Shown here piece after piece: positions 1 through 11,224 of a stretch of DNA of 64,000 nt. Source of the DNA: Acanthococcus lagerstroemiae. Its lineage: Eukaryota > Arthropoda > Insecta > Hemiptera > Eriococcidae. The DNA lies in contig CM063108.1 of the NCBI GenBank assembly GCA_031841125.1, positions 8,787,683 through 8,851,682 of the forward strand, read 5' to 3'. A program made the translations under genes and the position numbers. Positions within the stretch are counted from its first letter, which is position 1; each line of letters begins with the position of its first letter. The notes under the pieces are model-generated. The model was not told the DNA's origin, made no database searches, and saw only the letters and a list, made by a program, of their open reading frames with translations.

Positions 1-11
1 AATCTTCAGCA

Positions 12-209
12 TTATGATGATAGCACTCGCGCGAACTGGTCCTTTAATTTGGGCGACACAACAGACAGCGCGAAGGGGTTCATGGCGTCTATGGCCGGCG
101 GTATACAGGTCGTGTTGGGGACCGAGCGGCCTAACTCATTTTCCTGTTTTGTAACTCTGACTAGGTGTGCAGGTATTAGTCCAGGAAAATTAGGCTTTGA
201 AATGGACAT
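12..209 (-). pseudogene. Possible decayed pogo/Tigger-type DDE transposase scrap
   Basis: A 65-codon open stretch on the minus strand. Its middle (around residues 20-60, with pieces such as ELGRS, NTTC, AIDAM and KDQFA) loosely recalls the segment of pogo/DDE_1 transposases that runs from the ERG..VT region to the FPR..KD.F region. The first residues overlap a repeat arm that recurs at 3.6 kb, so they are not part of any transposase. No catalytic aspartates are visible. This is a weak resemblance from memory of the family; it could be chance. Confidence 0.18.
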
Positions 210-750
210 AAATGATATTGTCGTGTGTATTTTTGTACCTTTTTTTTCTACACGTAATTTTGCATCTTACTTATCCAGCTATAACCAGTTAGACGACTTT
301 CTTATCTAGTACCTCCGATTGTGTACTCGTACCGAGTTGAATTTATCCATTTTTATCGTCACGTATTTTTTCTGTACCATCAGTTCGAAAATATATTCCG
401 TCGTCCAATGTACTATAATTTCGTCCTTATTTTTCGATGCTATTTTCTTTTGCGTGAAAACTCTAAATAATATCAAAGCTTTTTTTTTTTTTAATGTCTT
501 CGGAATAACTCCTTAATTAACATACTAAAAGTCCACAGCGATCCCGGTAAAGCTAAGCCCCCCAGGGGATTTCAAATACCCCGAAAATCTCTTTTGCAGA
601 AGTATCTCGCGTAGACAATATTTTAGGGGAAAATGTTTCAAACAAAAGTTGTTCCTCGTTGAGATTTCCATTAAAAAAATCTCTTGTAAAATTTTCGTAG
701 AGTTTAAAACAACACCGTCAGCGCGCGCTAAAGTTCACACAATTTGTTCA
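176..750 (+). repeat. Left arm of a long inverted repeat (mate at 3315-3641)
   Basis: Read on the plus strand, this segment matches the reverse complement of 3315-3641. The match begins at TAGTCCAGGAAAATTAG, continues at GAAATGGACA..AATGATAT (about 203-222), is interrupted by about 240 unmatched bases (226-465), and resumes through AATGTCTTCGG, CATACTAAAAGTCCACAGCG and ATCTCGCGTAGA up to the CGTCAG..GCGCGCT stretch near 716-729. The outer ends face each other as terminal inverted repeats would. No matching target duplication was found outside the arms. Identity looks like roughly 70-75 percent by eye. Confidence 0.72.
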
Positions 751-801
751 TACTCACTCTGTGTACTAAAATAACGCGTGAATATCTGCGTTGATAGTGT
801 T

Positions 802-802
<1 letters not shown>

Positions 803-866
<64 letters not shown>
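803..866. repeat. (AAT)n microsatellite
   Basis: About 21 uninterrupted AAT units. The poly-leucine reading in the antisense frame is an artefact of the repeat. Confidence 0.98.
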
Positions 867-867
<1 letters not shown>

Positions 868-882
868 GGACAAATATAATTA

Positions 883-912
883 TTGTTTGAAGACAGAACA
901 AATAGAGAGATA
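883..912 (+). repeat. 30-bp LINE-derived snippet
   Basis: TTGAAGACAGAACAAATAGA and its flanks match 2953-2983, which lies inside an RTE reverse-transcriptase fragment (the reading there is QLFEDRTNRK), with one mismatch. It sits directly after the AAT array, with no LINE sequence around it. Confidence 0.6.
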
Positions 913-1424
913 ATCTCAGGCTGATTTCGAATTCGTAGACCAAATTTGGTGGCGATGCTCCTTTGCCAAGATAGGCTCGGAAATGGAAGTTTATTATGTT
1001 GATACTTGTAAAATTTCTCAAAAAATTACTCTACCTCAATAAATTTTGACGGTAGATTGGAATTTCTCTCGGGAGACTGAAAAATTATGATTAGGTTGCG
1101 ATGCCGTAGTTCTCGAAATATATAAAAGTGTTTATTTGCCTGCAAGTGGGTGTGTGTGTTTGTTCGAGGTTGGCGGGTGAACCATAAGAGCTGAGGGTAG
1201 GAATGGAAACTGGGGGGGGGACTCCCTCGAAATATCTAAATATCATATTTATCATGTTTCATCTATAACATTTTTCCAACATTTTTCATTGACACCCCCC
1301 CCCCCCTAAACTATTTTCTGTATCTGCTACTGACTGAGAGGTTTACACTTTAAGGATGTGTTTGTATGCACTCAGAATAGGTTTTAGACTAGAAAAAGAA
1401 ATCGGTATTCTTATTAGAAGGAAG

Positions 1425-1560
1425 GCACAGAATTTTGCTACCTCTAGACCCCTCCCTAATTTTTTTACTTGAATTTTGCGGAATTAATTTACATTGAATT
1501 TCTGCACATTTGTTGAAATTCGGTAGCTGTAACTGTCTGCTTCCCGAAATATCTAAATAT
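1425..1560 (+). repeat. Dispersed repeat R, copy 1
   Basis: Contains the ordered landmarks TTGAATTTTGCGGAATT, TTTACATTGAATTTCT and GGTAGCTGTAACTGTCT, which recur at 2470-2660 and, inverted, at 51416-51545. The function is unknown. No coding potential is seen. The rest of 913-1660 holds homopolymer tracts (G9 at 1212, C12 at 1295) and nothing else recognisable. Confidence 0.55.
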
Positions 1561-1658
1561 CTACCAACACAACTTCTTTATTATGAATGTAGTATCAGTT
1601 CCAGCGATGGATTACCCAATAGGCACATTAGGTAAGTGCCTCGGGTAAAAACCGCGGG

Positions 1659-1998
<340 letters not shown>

Positions 1999-2469
1999 AA
2001 AAGAGAGAAGGAAAATATTGTAGTAGCTGCAGGAAACACAACTGGGAAATAATTATTAATTTTTGATCTGTAGCTCATTAAGGGGATATGGAGTGGAGAA
2101 GTGAGGGAGATACTTCGTTCAGTGCCTATAGCGGCTGAGCTTCTAAATCCGCAGCTGGTTAGAAGGAGCGTAAGCAAAAAGTGGAGTTCAAAAACATTTA
2201 AAAAAAGAAGATATGCAGTAACCATCCACTTTTCAGTCGCATTAGCAGCCGATGCCGGCACTGCGGGAAGGTTAGAGGGTGGAAAGTTGAAAGTTTTCAG
2301 TCAGGAAAAGATCACGGATGAGGATCACAGGGAATCGTTGGAAGGACCGAGAGGGAAAATGGGAAAGCGGTTTGCGGTAATGGGGAGAGGACAGGACATA
2401 TTATTGCCTGCGGAGCTCCGTGTGGTTAAATTTTGACATGTATTCGCATGTTTCCGCGCCACAGAGAGG

Positions 2470-2660
2470 GTCACAAAATTTTTCCCCCTGTGGGCCCATA
2501 ACTTTTTTTTTTCAACTGGAACTTTTTGGAATCGATTTACACTGGACTTCTTCACACTAGGTTAAAATTTGGTGGCGGTAACTGTCTCCCTTCAGAAATT
2601 ATTAAGGAATTGAAAATCTGAAATTTCCAAAACGAGCTCAAAATGCCTTCTATGTATATT
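2470..2660 (+). repeat. Dispersed repeat R, copy 2, fused to a LINE
   Basis: Shares TTCAACTGGAACTTTTTGGA, the CTTCTTCACACTA stretch, GTTAAAATTTGGT and GGCGGTAACTGTCTCC with copy 1 and with the inverted copy 51416-51545. It runs straight into LINE sequence at about 2660, at the same junction (GCCTTCTATGTA then TTTAATTG) as the 51-kb copy. Confidence 0.75.
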
Positions 2661-3235
2661 TAATTGCTATTAGAAGAAATATTTAGAAAACTGGAATGGG
2701 AAAATATGGGGATACAGATAAATGGTGAAAAGTTGAACTACCTAAGATTCGCGGTGGACGATGTTGTACTGATAAACGAGAATATAAAGATGCTACAGGA
2801 AATGGGAGATAAATTGACAGAAGTAACGGGTTTAAAAATTTATTAATACAAGTAAAACAATACTATTATCCAAAATGGAAAGGGAATATATACCACAATA
2901 TAAGGAACTGAAATAGAAAAAATCCCCGAATTCGACTATTTGGGGCAGATACAATTGTTTGAAGACAGAACAAATAGAAAGATAACTAAAAGAATAAATA
3001 AAGCATGGGCAAGTTTCTGGACTTTAAAAAACATGTATGTATAAAGGTAAAATGAAGATTGAAACAAAGACGAAAATATTTTGAAAAGATGCACTCTACC
3101 AGTCCTCGCCTATGGAACCCATACGTGTGCCCTAACGAAGAAGCAAATGAAAAGGTTAACTACCACTGTGAGAACCGGGACAAAACTAAGGGGGCAGCTT
3201 CCTCAGACACCGCCGGAGTTTGGAAATTCCTCCCC
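2660..3235 (+). pseudogene. RTE-type LINE reverse-transcriptase fragment (C-terminal RT region)
   Basis: A degraded non-LTR retrotransposon open reading frame. LLEEIFRKLEWEN then NYLRFAVDDVVLINENIKM corresponds to the RT segment leading into the FADD active-site motif; here the motif is altered to FAVDD by inserted sequence. A further frame reads YLGQIQLFEDRTNRKITKRI and KAWASFWTLKNMY, the thumb region typical of RTE-clade elements, followed by LPVLAYGTHTCALTKKQM. Several frameshifts and stops break it. The last part (3180-3235) carries a non-LINE insert also present in the 50.8-kb copy. It is 5'-fused to repeat R rather than to upstream RT sequence, and is not functional. Confidence 0.88.
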
Positions 3236-3314
3236 CCCCACACACCTAACTCACTTAAGCAAACTCAGTTTAGCCAGCTGACTTTAGCCCACGGTTTATG
3301 GCATGAGCATGCAC

Positions 3315-3641
3315 AAAATGCGCGAATTTCAGCGCGCTCTGACGGCGTTGTTTTTAACTCTACGAAAATTTTACAAGATACCTTTTTTATGTAAATTTCA
3401 GCAAGAAACCACTTTTGTCTGAAACTTTTTTCCGTAAAACGTTTTCTACGCGAGATATTTCCGAAGAAGTGAATTTCAGGATCTTTGAACCCCTCTGGAG
3501 GGCTCAGCTCCATCGAGATCGCTGTGGACTTTTAGTATGTCAATTAAAGCTTCATACCGAAGACATTCCAAAAAGAAATATTTTTGATATCATTCGTGTC
3601 CATTTCCGGCACTTTTTTGTCTAATTTTCCTGGACTATGTA
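3315..3641 (-). repeat. Right arm of a long inverted repeat (mate at 176-750)
   Basis: The reverse complement matches 176-225 and 466-750 in order. The landmarks on this strand are GACGGCGTTGTTTTTAACTC, TACGAAAATTTTACAAGAT, CGCGAGATATTTCCG, GCTGTGGACTTTTAGTATGT and CTAATTTTCCTGGACTA. It is shorter than the left arm because it lacks the 240-bp insert seen there. Confidence 0.72.
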
Positions 3642-4779
3642 GTTCATTGGGAATGGAGAGATGAGGAATAGCTTAACCCAGGTGGGGGCAGGGGTTGATA
3701 GCTACCACTGATAGGGGGTAGCAATCAACTGTTCGTAAGCTTCGTTCGTAACCAGCTGGAAGCCAATCAAGAACACGGCTGAAGCGATACGGACAATAGT
3801 GGGATTGGTCGGGGGCTACAACTCTTTTGGAAAGACCTTAATGCGGCGACCCCTCGCCGCAAACTGTATATATCTGTATCATATTGCGGTGCTCTCCACC
3901 GCGATTAACCTGTTTCCTTGTACATAGTTTTTTATCGTATACATGTTACCTGCAAATGTCTTACCAAACTAATCTTTAAATACCTATGCATCCCTCGACC
4001 GAATCGTTTTCTTTCTTGTCCTCACGTTCTTCTTCCACTCTCGTACTTTTTAAAACCTTGCTGTCCGGCTAGGCAGTGACCCAATACCAGAGGATCTGTC
4101 GAATTTCATTCACTCTTGCACTTTCGCTCTCGCTATTCTCCGATACATATTAGTTCTTCGCAACCTGCTGGGAGACAATCAGGTACGTGTAGAGACGAGC
4201 AGATCGTGAACCCTTGATCTAAAAGTAGGCTAGGAGAAGGCGCAACGGCTCGACAACAGGAAAAGCGGTAGCAGGCTAGCAGGAAGCGGTAAGGTTTCTA
4301 GGCGTGTAGCGAGAGGCTACGGAGCAGAACTTTTCGACGAGAGAAGGTAGGTTTCTAGGCTGTACGAGGTGGCAACAGATATCCACAAGAATGGCGAGAA
4401 GAAGCACGAACTTAGCCAGCGCTGAGAAGCGAGACGCAAATCGACCGTCTTGACGAGAGAGTCGCCAACCAAGTGTCTTTAATGAAGGTAGAACCGGAGA
4501 ATTTATAGGGAAGCATCGCGTGTATCGGTATCGCAGGATCTGGTGGGTCTAAAGAAAAAATGGAACGTCTCACAAAACGCGGCTGCGGCTCGATGACCGG
4601 GCTCGCCGATATCAGGAAAAAAAACTAAAACGGTCGAGAGAATACACGGGCCAATGGCCGAGGGATGAAGAAGGTGAGCGCCGGACGTGTGACCAGCGCA
4701 TCTTAGGATGCTCGGAAGAAGTGGAGGACGGGAGGGATGCAGGCGATACTGGTTCGCGAGAGTGCATATTAATTAGGCC
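3642..4779. other. Unassigned, relatively GC-rich stretch
   Basis: No repeat family, RNA gene or convincing exon was recognised. Many short CpG-containing motifs and purine-rich segments (around 4180-4740) suggest unique host sequence such as an intron or untranslated exon. This is inference only. Confidence 0.4.
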
Positions 4780-4791
4780 GTGCGATTACCT

Positions 4792-4917
4792 ATGGAGGCA
4801 TTTGGACAGCAGCTAGTTTGCAAACTCGAAAGTTTCAGGACGACATATGTGCCATCGTTACAACCTCCACCGGGAATACCAATATTACAACGTCAATTAA
4901 CGAGTCAACCTAACAAG
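4792..4917 (+). CDS. Candidate host exon ending at a splice donor
   Basis: An open stretch starting at ATG (4792), after an in-frame TAG at 4774, gives a 42-residue peptide rich in Gln, Pro and Leu (MEAFGQQLVCKLES, then PSLQPPPGIPIL and QRQLTSQPNK). It stops being plausible exactly at CAAG|GTGAGC, a strong 5' splice-site match, after which the composition becomes intronic. No family is recognised. It could be a first coding exon, or an internal exon with an acceptor near ATTAATTAG (4776). No partner exon was found in the window. Chance remains likely. Confidence 0.25.
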
Positions 4918-5289
4918 GTGAGCGTAAATTTTGTAATATGCGTATTAAAAGCGCCTACATACGGGTAAACATAATACACACGAATGTTTACCTTCGCACG
5001 TTTCTCGTACACACACAATCTTCTCTTTCTCTCTCTCTGCAAAATCATTTCATTTTATTCATTTTCCACTCGTTTACTGTAAAATTAACCAGATGTATTT
5101 CTCGACCGGATTTTATTTTTCTCTCCCAGTTATAACTTTCCCTTTCCTGTCCGTCCATCCTCCGCTCACTCGTCCGGGTCGCATTCGACGGAACGTACAG
5201 ACGCGATTCACGCTGTAGTAAATATACAAGCGAATTATGTATAATTAAGCCCTCGTTAACATTTTTCGGTACCGGCAATAACAGCGTGT

Positions 5290-5555
5290 TCTGCATATAC
5301 GACTCGGCGCACAGTGTACAAAACTTTAAATCGCTGCTTTTGATTGCCGTTTCATAAAAAGAACGACGAAGTTAAGTGGGCGAGGGAGCGAGACAAAAAA
5401 ATACCGATGATTTGCGAAAACGATGTATACGAGGCCGAAAAGATTGAAAGGCGCTCGACGGAAGTCCACGTAGAGAGAAAATACTCGTGCTGGTAAGAGC
5501 TCATCGACTATACAGCATTCAGTACGTTTTGATATACGTCGGTAATTTCAAGTTC
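5290..5555 (+). repeat. Direct duplicated segment, copy 1 (mate 11752-12050)
   Basis: Shared landmarks in order: CTTTAAATCGCTGCTTTTGA, GCCGTTTCAT, GATTTGCGAAAACGATGTA, CTGAAAG or TTGAAAG, CGACGGAAG, AAGTCCACGTA, TACAGCATT and GTACGTTTTGATAT. The composition is unlike the surrounding LINE debris. There is no coding or LTR signature (no TG..CA ends, no gag or pol between the copies). It may be an older segmental duplication of host sequence. Confidence 0.7.
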
Positions 5556-5589
5556 TCTTCTGATCATAAAATCATAAGCAACTCAGTAA

Positions 5590-6390
5590 ACCTCCCACGC
5601 AGAGCCAGAATGACCAACTTCATCAAATATGAGGACACCCAAACAAGAATAGTTCCCTTACACAAGTTAGTAGAGGCCAAAAACTATTACGGAATGAAAT
5701 AAGAAAGAACTTCACCTGTACAGAAGGTACATACATCTGCTCAAATATTGTATAATCGCCTTGTAGAAACACCGAAGGAAATAGAAACAAAGTTTGGTAA
5801 CAAAATAGGAAAACACGCCGCGCAGGAAAAAATATCAGCGAATACAAGAGCTTTTATGGAGGAAAGAGAACGACTCAAAAGGTAAACAAAAAATCGCTAG
5901 AAAATAAAATCGAACTAATAGAACTGCGAGAAACTATCAAAAAAGCAATAAGAAGGGACGTTAAGAACTACGAAGACGAAAAAATTGAAAAATTTTTGGG
6001 AGGAAACTATATACGTCTACGCGGAAAGTAAAAATGGCAACGAGGAATGGGTGGAACCTGATCGCGAAATATGAAAACTGAATAGATGATACCAACAAAT
6101 TTTACGAAGAAAATTTCGAGAAAAACAGGCAGCCCTTGAGAAATACTCCCCCCCCCCTCCACCAACCAGAAACAAAAAATAGGTAAAGTATCAGGGCGAG
6201 ACAAAACAGAAAATGAATGCATAAGAAACTTCGCAAACACGAATATCCAACATAATTACTGAGAGAAAGCAATTCTCAAACAATGGAAAACTTTGGAAAT
6301 TATACTAATGCCTATAAGTGGGAGAGGGGGGGGGGACTAACAAATTTCAGACTCGTATACGCTTATAGATTTATACCCTGCTAGACTTCA
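5590..6390 (+). pseudogene. RTE-type LINE fragment: endonuclease-RT linker
   Basis: Conceptual pieces in several frames give HAAQEKISANTRAFMEERER, IELTELRKTIKKAIRRDVKN and YEDEKIEKF, then DTNKFYEENFEKN and, near 6270-6330, LKQWKTLEIILMPISGRG. The order matches the stretch between the apurinic endonuclease and the fingers of RT in RTE-type elements, where the QW..SEIILIPK region precedes the NYRPISL motif. Many stops and at least three frame changes break it. C10 and G10 runs (6148, 6326) interrupt it. This 5' part is not contiguous with an RT core here. Confidence 0.7.
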
Positions 6391-6619
6391 TTCACCCGGT
6401 AAAGTAAGAGAGGACAAAATATGATAGATGAGCGAGAAATTAACGGTTCGGACCCCTTAAGAGACAAGAAGAAAGAAGAAAAGACTAGCAACCAGGTGTA
6501 GAGCTGAGGTTATGGGATATTTTGGAACAAGATGGCAACAAGAAGGTCTGGAGAAGGATTGTTTGGTGGAGCGTATGGTGAGACACGCATTAGGGAGACC
6601 TATGCTTAAAGTTGCGCAT

Positions 6620-6834
6620 TCTTTTTCTAATTGGCTCTCGACCCGAGCCCTGGAATCCGCCCTTTTGAGCATTACTTCAGAGACGGGGGAGGCTGTTAGG
6701 GCTGTCTTAGTCCTTTTCCCTTCGGGTCGTAAAACCGGCCTAGGTCGAAATCTGGCGAGTTGCTGCGTGGGCTCGAACCCGGGACCTCCGGATTCAGAGA
6801 CCAACGCGCTATCCACTCGGCCAACCGGACCCTT
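6620..6834 (-). mobile_element. tRNA-derived SINE, copy 1, with target-site duplication
   Basis: On the minus strand the head reads GGTTGGCCGAGTGGATAGCG (A-box like) and, 40 bases on, CCCGGGTTCGAGCCC (B box), as in pol III promoters of tRNA-derived SINEs. A body of about 140 bp follows (CGACCTAGGCCGGTTTTACG, GGCGGATTCCAGGGCTCG) and ends in AATTAGAAAAAG. It is flanked by near-perfect 14-bp repeats, TTAAAGTTGCGCAT (6606-6619) and TTAAAGTTGGGCAT (6835-6848), which mark the insertion. Other copies lie at 18389, 37066 (partial), 41827 and 61679. The reading frames across it are not genes. Confidence 0.93.
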
Positions 6835-7261
6835 TTAAAGTTGGGCATATTGATAGACTAATTTCTTTAGTTTCTCACTTTTACGATACAGATACTATTA
6901 ATGCGTATAATCAGTTAAAATGCATAATTTCACAAAATACGTACCAATTTTTTGCCCTTCATTCCTTCTTTTATTGACGGATCGGGGCGAAATTCAGAAA
7001 AATCTGCAATTTTCATTTGTCTACACCTTATCTGGAATTTTCAGCCCCGTCGACTCCAAAGAGCATAATACAGAGGCCAAAAACAAAAGACCTAGATGCT
7101 CACAATTCATGCCGTTGGTAGGCGTTCTTCCAACACAACCACGCTAAAACCTCGAGCTGTTGTGATAAGACAAAAATTAAAGACCTCCAAAGTTTTAAGC
7201 CAATTACTTCGTAGGGGGAGGAATTAGAGGCCAGAAACTAGTGAATATTTTGATGACATTA

Positions 7262-7619
7262 CAGAGTGTCTATCAAATATGAATTTTCCAAAAAATATGA
7301 CCATTGTACGACTTTTGTGTGACTTTTTTATACTTTTTTTTTTCGGAACATTTTCACGCCTGAACAGGATTTTCACTAGGAAAAAAAAAATTCAAAAACA
7401 TGTTAATTACAAACAAAAACTTTGAAGAAACTCAAATATTAACGAGAGATTCATTGCACAGAATGTTGCAAAGAATACAATTTTTCGATTAAATTACAAT
7501 TTGGTCGTATTTTGATAAGAAATATTGCGACAATTCAAGAAGGTTTACCAAATTTGTAAGTAATTAGAGGCAGTTGTATGACTTTTGTACCTATGACTTG
7601 TATGACCGGTAGACACCCT
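7262..7619. mobile_element. MITE-like element with CAGGGTGTCTACC-type termini, copy 1
   Basis: Ends are CAGAGTGTCTATCAAATATG and ..ACCGGTAGACACCCT, imperfect inverted termini. Internal landmarks (CGGAACATTTTCACGCCTG, CAAATTTGTAAGTAATTAGA, GGCAGTTGTATGACTT) recur inverted at 56870-57195 and as split halves at 59104-59265 and 61385-61481. There is no transposase. No clear target duplication was found. Confidence 0.8.
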
Positions 7620-9190
7620 AAATAATATATTTTAACTGATTATAGACATTAACAGTAACATACATAATAAAGGCTGTTATTACTATTATTATATCTTTAT
7701 ATATTAAAATACATGATATCCCCATCTCCTTTTCCACCGGATGGGGAAGACAGGCGGGTTGTCTACCTGAAAAATCTAAAAATCTGCAGGAGCAGACCAT
7801 TGCCTTCTTCTTCACTACTGATAAGACATAAGACTTGTCCATATACTGCTAATAAGACATAGAGACAAAGTGACAGGCACAAGACCACACATGAGACTTG
7901 GGATGTACTCGATATAAGTACTTAAGATCCTCATCTACTAATAAGATACAAAAACAGACATGAGACTGCAGACATGGATTTTTCATGTACATATTATTGA
8001 CATATGACCTCTACAAGGAGACACACGTCGAAATGCGACTTATGACGTACCCGAAAGGCTACCTACCCGATAAATACAGCAGAGGCAGACCAGTTACTTA
8101 GGAATGTGAGACTGTAGCTCTTTGTCTTCCTACAGAGCATTCCAGGTTGACGTCACAAAGCTAACCTACTTCCAAGTTCCAACCAGCTACCTTGACATCT
8201 TAAGATGCAGTTCTCTGTCTCTTCGTAGTTCCTAAACCTGGTTTTTCTGTTCGGAAGTGACATCCCCATCTGCCTGCTGATATCAATAGTGACATCCTCT
8301 TCTTATGAGTTATGACGTCATTATCGTCAGACATGAGATGACATCATTAGCTTTGTAATCGTGATTGCCTATCCATGACGTTATTTTATGGCAGGTTCAG
8401 CCGAGCAGGAGATCGACAAGAGAGAAGCGAGTGTCGATCCGTGGGGGCTGGGTGGCGAAGCGGCCAGAGGGCAAACAGTCTTAGTCATCTCTCTATAAAT
8501 ATATTAAAAAGTTTGTTCCCTCCCCTCTTCGAAAATAAAATTCCGACTGGTAAGACACAACAACATACTTAACCATTACCTCTTCACGTGTCTAATTATC
8601 ATGAGGTGTCTATTACGTTAGTCTGATTACGTCATTTATATCGTACTATGTCTTTATTACGGCTCCCCGTGGCCGCCCATCCGCCATTCCTCCCAAAAAA
8701 CACTCTAGCTGACCCATATTCAACTATTACGTAGATTATGTCTTCATTACGTCGTATGAGATTCAAAACTTCAGCTCGTGAGTCGTAACGGCGCAGCCTT
8801 ATGTTAAAGTAAGGCAATATACTTCCTCTTATGTCAGAATTCGATTACGTCTCAGGAAAGAGTATAAGAAGGCTCGCTACTTGAGGAGGGTCGGCGAGAT
8901 TTTCCATTGTCTTGAACAATCGATACTTTCATGTTTTATTTTAAAATTAATAACTAACTATCGACCTGATATCGATCATTCGATTTATCACATCAGAAAA
9001 AACTAAGTCCTCCTTATCTCACTTCATTCCTAGCGTGCTCAACATGACCGATGAGAATTGATAAATAATTAATACATAAATATAATTATCGACCTGACGT
9101 CGATCTATCGCTTATCAACCCTTCATTCCCAAGTGCGTTTACTATTCAAATTCAGTTCAAACTGTGGAGTTGCAGACTGCAGTAGTGCAG
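7620..9190. other. Unassigned stretch with recurring short motifs
   Basis: No gene is recognised. Recurring motifs include GACATGAGAC-like (7880-7970), ATTACGTC-like (8600-8860) and a repeated TATCGACCTGAYRTCGATC at about 8958 and 9089 (131 bp apart), so part of it may be an old tandem duplication. An A-box-like TGGCGAAGCGG at 8453 lacks a matching B box. Confidence 0.4.
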
Positions 9191-9194
9191 CTTT

Positions 9195-9330
9195 ATCGTT
9201 TTATCAACACGAACGCACTTTGCAATCAATTCAATGAAGCAATACTAAAGATAAAAAGTTCCACGAACATTTCTATTAACAACACGAACGCACTCTGCAA
9301 TCAATTCAGTGAACAAATACTGAAGATGAT
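9195..9330 (+). repeat. Two-copy tandem duplication, about 75-bp period
   Basis: AACACGAACGCACTTTGCAA, then TCAATTCAATGAAGCAATACT, recurs as AACACGAACGCACTCTGCAA, then TCAATTCAGTGAACAAATACT. Each copy runs on into AAGAT. Confidence 0.8.
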
Positions 9331-10177
9331 TTAAAAAAATGATTAAAAGAAAAGTGATAGCAAGAGGCTCGTTGCCGAACTTCGAAGTTATTGTCACCGT
9401 GTCTTTATTAAGACGTATCATGTTCATGTCTTATAATCTTAGGATATTTATATGTCTGTATTATGGCAATGATACTCATGCGACAAAGCTCCAGCTGAAC
9501 AGATTTATTATGTCCTATCAATTGACTCCGAAGGGGAGAAACAAAAAATTACACCAAAAATCTGATCCACTACTATCTCCTTGTTCTCCAAAATTGAAGG
9601 CCCCCAGATGTTAAGACACATATTCAGTGGTTTCCTGCTGTAAGAAGATGTAGTAATATGCAAAACTATTTACCAATGAGGCTTCCAAAGAAAACAGGCA
9701 AACTGAAGAACGAGACAAAGATAAGAAATGAAATATCGAAAATACTAAAAAGATAGAATTAGCCAAGATTGACAACGATTAAATCAGCAAGAAAAGTAGA
9801 AAGATGGTTAGAGAGAGAGAAAAAAAGACACAACGAAGAGCACAAAAAAGCAAAAAAAAATCGCAGAGTAAAGAGAAGAAATAGTGCAAGAAAATAGACA
9901 AAAAGGAAAAATGAAAGAAAGATGTAAAAAAATAATAATAAAACAGACACAATGAGGCACGAGGGGAAAAAATCATAGCAAAAGAAAAGCAAACTGAAGA
10001 TTTCCATGACATGCTAACGAAGTCATGACTGAACCTGAACAGGTATGGGAAGTTACAAAAAAGTTGTCTAAATACTCGCTCGTAACTCACTGGAGTCAAA
10101 ATGTACGCACGAGTCTAACTGAATTCAAATAGAGTTTGTAAAGGAACAAACAGAAAATGAAAAGGAAATAAAGAGGT
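9331..10177. other. A-rich unassigned stretch
   Basis: 9620-10140 is strongly purine-rich on this strand (AGAAAG, AAAAATAATAATAAAA). It could be LINE linker debris, but no diagnostic RT or endonuclease motif is readable. Confidence 0.35.
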
Positions 10178-10549
10178 CAGTGTGTCTACTGAAATTTAAA
10201 AGTAAAAATGAAGTACTTTTTCAGGACCCTTTGGAGGATTGTAGCCGTCATATTTTCCATATTTTTCCCGAGTGTGCAATTTTTTTTTCCAATTAACAAA
10301 AAGTCAACCGAGCATGCTTTTGAAACACATTTACATTCATTGTGTTGGACAATAATAATAATAATTATTAATATTATTGTAAATACTAATTTTCTACAAC
10401 AACCGTTGATTTTTGAGGGGTGTAGTTTGAAAAATGTACGTACAAAAAAAATGAAGGACTTTTCAATTTTTTTTTAATTTCAGCATTTTTTAGGACTTTT
10501 AAGACCTGCATTCAAAATCCCGGACTTTTCAGCACCTGCAGACACCCTG
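10178..10549. mobile_element. TIR element with CAGGGTGTCT termini, second family, copy 1
   Basis: It begins CAGTGTGTCTACTGAAA and ends CTTTTCAGCACCTGCAGACACCCTG, which are inverted relative to each other. Shared landmarks with 52195-52475 (same orientation) are AACCGAGCATGCTTTTGAAA, an AAT/ATT microsatellite core and CAGCA then TTTTTAGGACTTTTAAGACC. No coding capacity. It is related at the ends only to the element at 7262. Confidence 0.78.
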
Positions 10550-11199
10550 CAGGAGAAAAATCAGAAAAAAACAGAGAAAAAAGAAAGTAACGTGAACAAT
10601 GTGAAAAGTACTAAATGAAAAGGAGAAACAGTTTATGCTTTGCAAAAAATAGAGACAGACTAAATAAACAACAGGAAGCAGCAAATGATGAAAACAGAAA
10701 AATCTTACATCATTTTGGCTCAAAATTATTCCAAAGGGCCTCACTTATCGACACTAAGCTCTGTCGATATCTTACAGTATGGCTTCAGAGGAAAAACATC
10801 ACTCGACCTTTCTCACACGTCAGTCTGTATGAACTAATGCTATTTCAAAACGCAGGTAGAAACTCTCAGCATCAGAATGACCAACAAATACATAAGTTGT
10901 ATTCTTAGAAGAAATGAAAGTTCATGTACAATTTGCTCCAAGTCCATGGGGTCAATGAGTTCTGAAAATAGTTTCACTCTCAAGACCCCGGTGGTTCTGA
11001 ATAAGTTTCCATCCTGTACAAAATGTCAGTACCAAGACGACCAAAAAGTACATTGACAAATGGTAATACTAACAGAAATGAAAATACCCGTTCATTTTGT
11101 TGAATTGCTGAAGCTCTATGAGGTCGCAGTGGAAAAAACTCCAATTATAGACATTACGGCGTCATCGAGTACATATTATGTCGTACACTGTCGGATTAT
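10550..11199. other. Unassigned, A-rich; possible LINE scrap
   Basis: Around 10765-10830 one frame reads QYGFRGKTSLDLSHT, which faintly recalls the QxGFR..S motif of non-LTR reverse transcriptases. Nothing else supports it. The rest shows no recognisable feature. Confidence 0.25.
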
Positions 11200-11224
11200 G
11201 TCTTCGTTTCATCTTGAATCTATG

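Noticed and set aside
6457..6838. Open frames of 108-119 codons around 6.5-6.8 kb as genes
   Set aside because: They lie across the tRNA-derived SINE and recur wherever the SINE does.
8440..8520. tRNA or SINE head (TGGCGAAGCGG, A-box like)
   Set aside because: There is no B box at the right distance and no cloverleaf; only a short resemblance.
10765..10830. QYGFRGKTS as an RT motif
   Set aside because: An isolated short match with no neighbouring RT motifs; insufficient.
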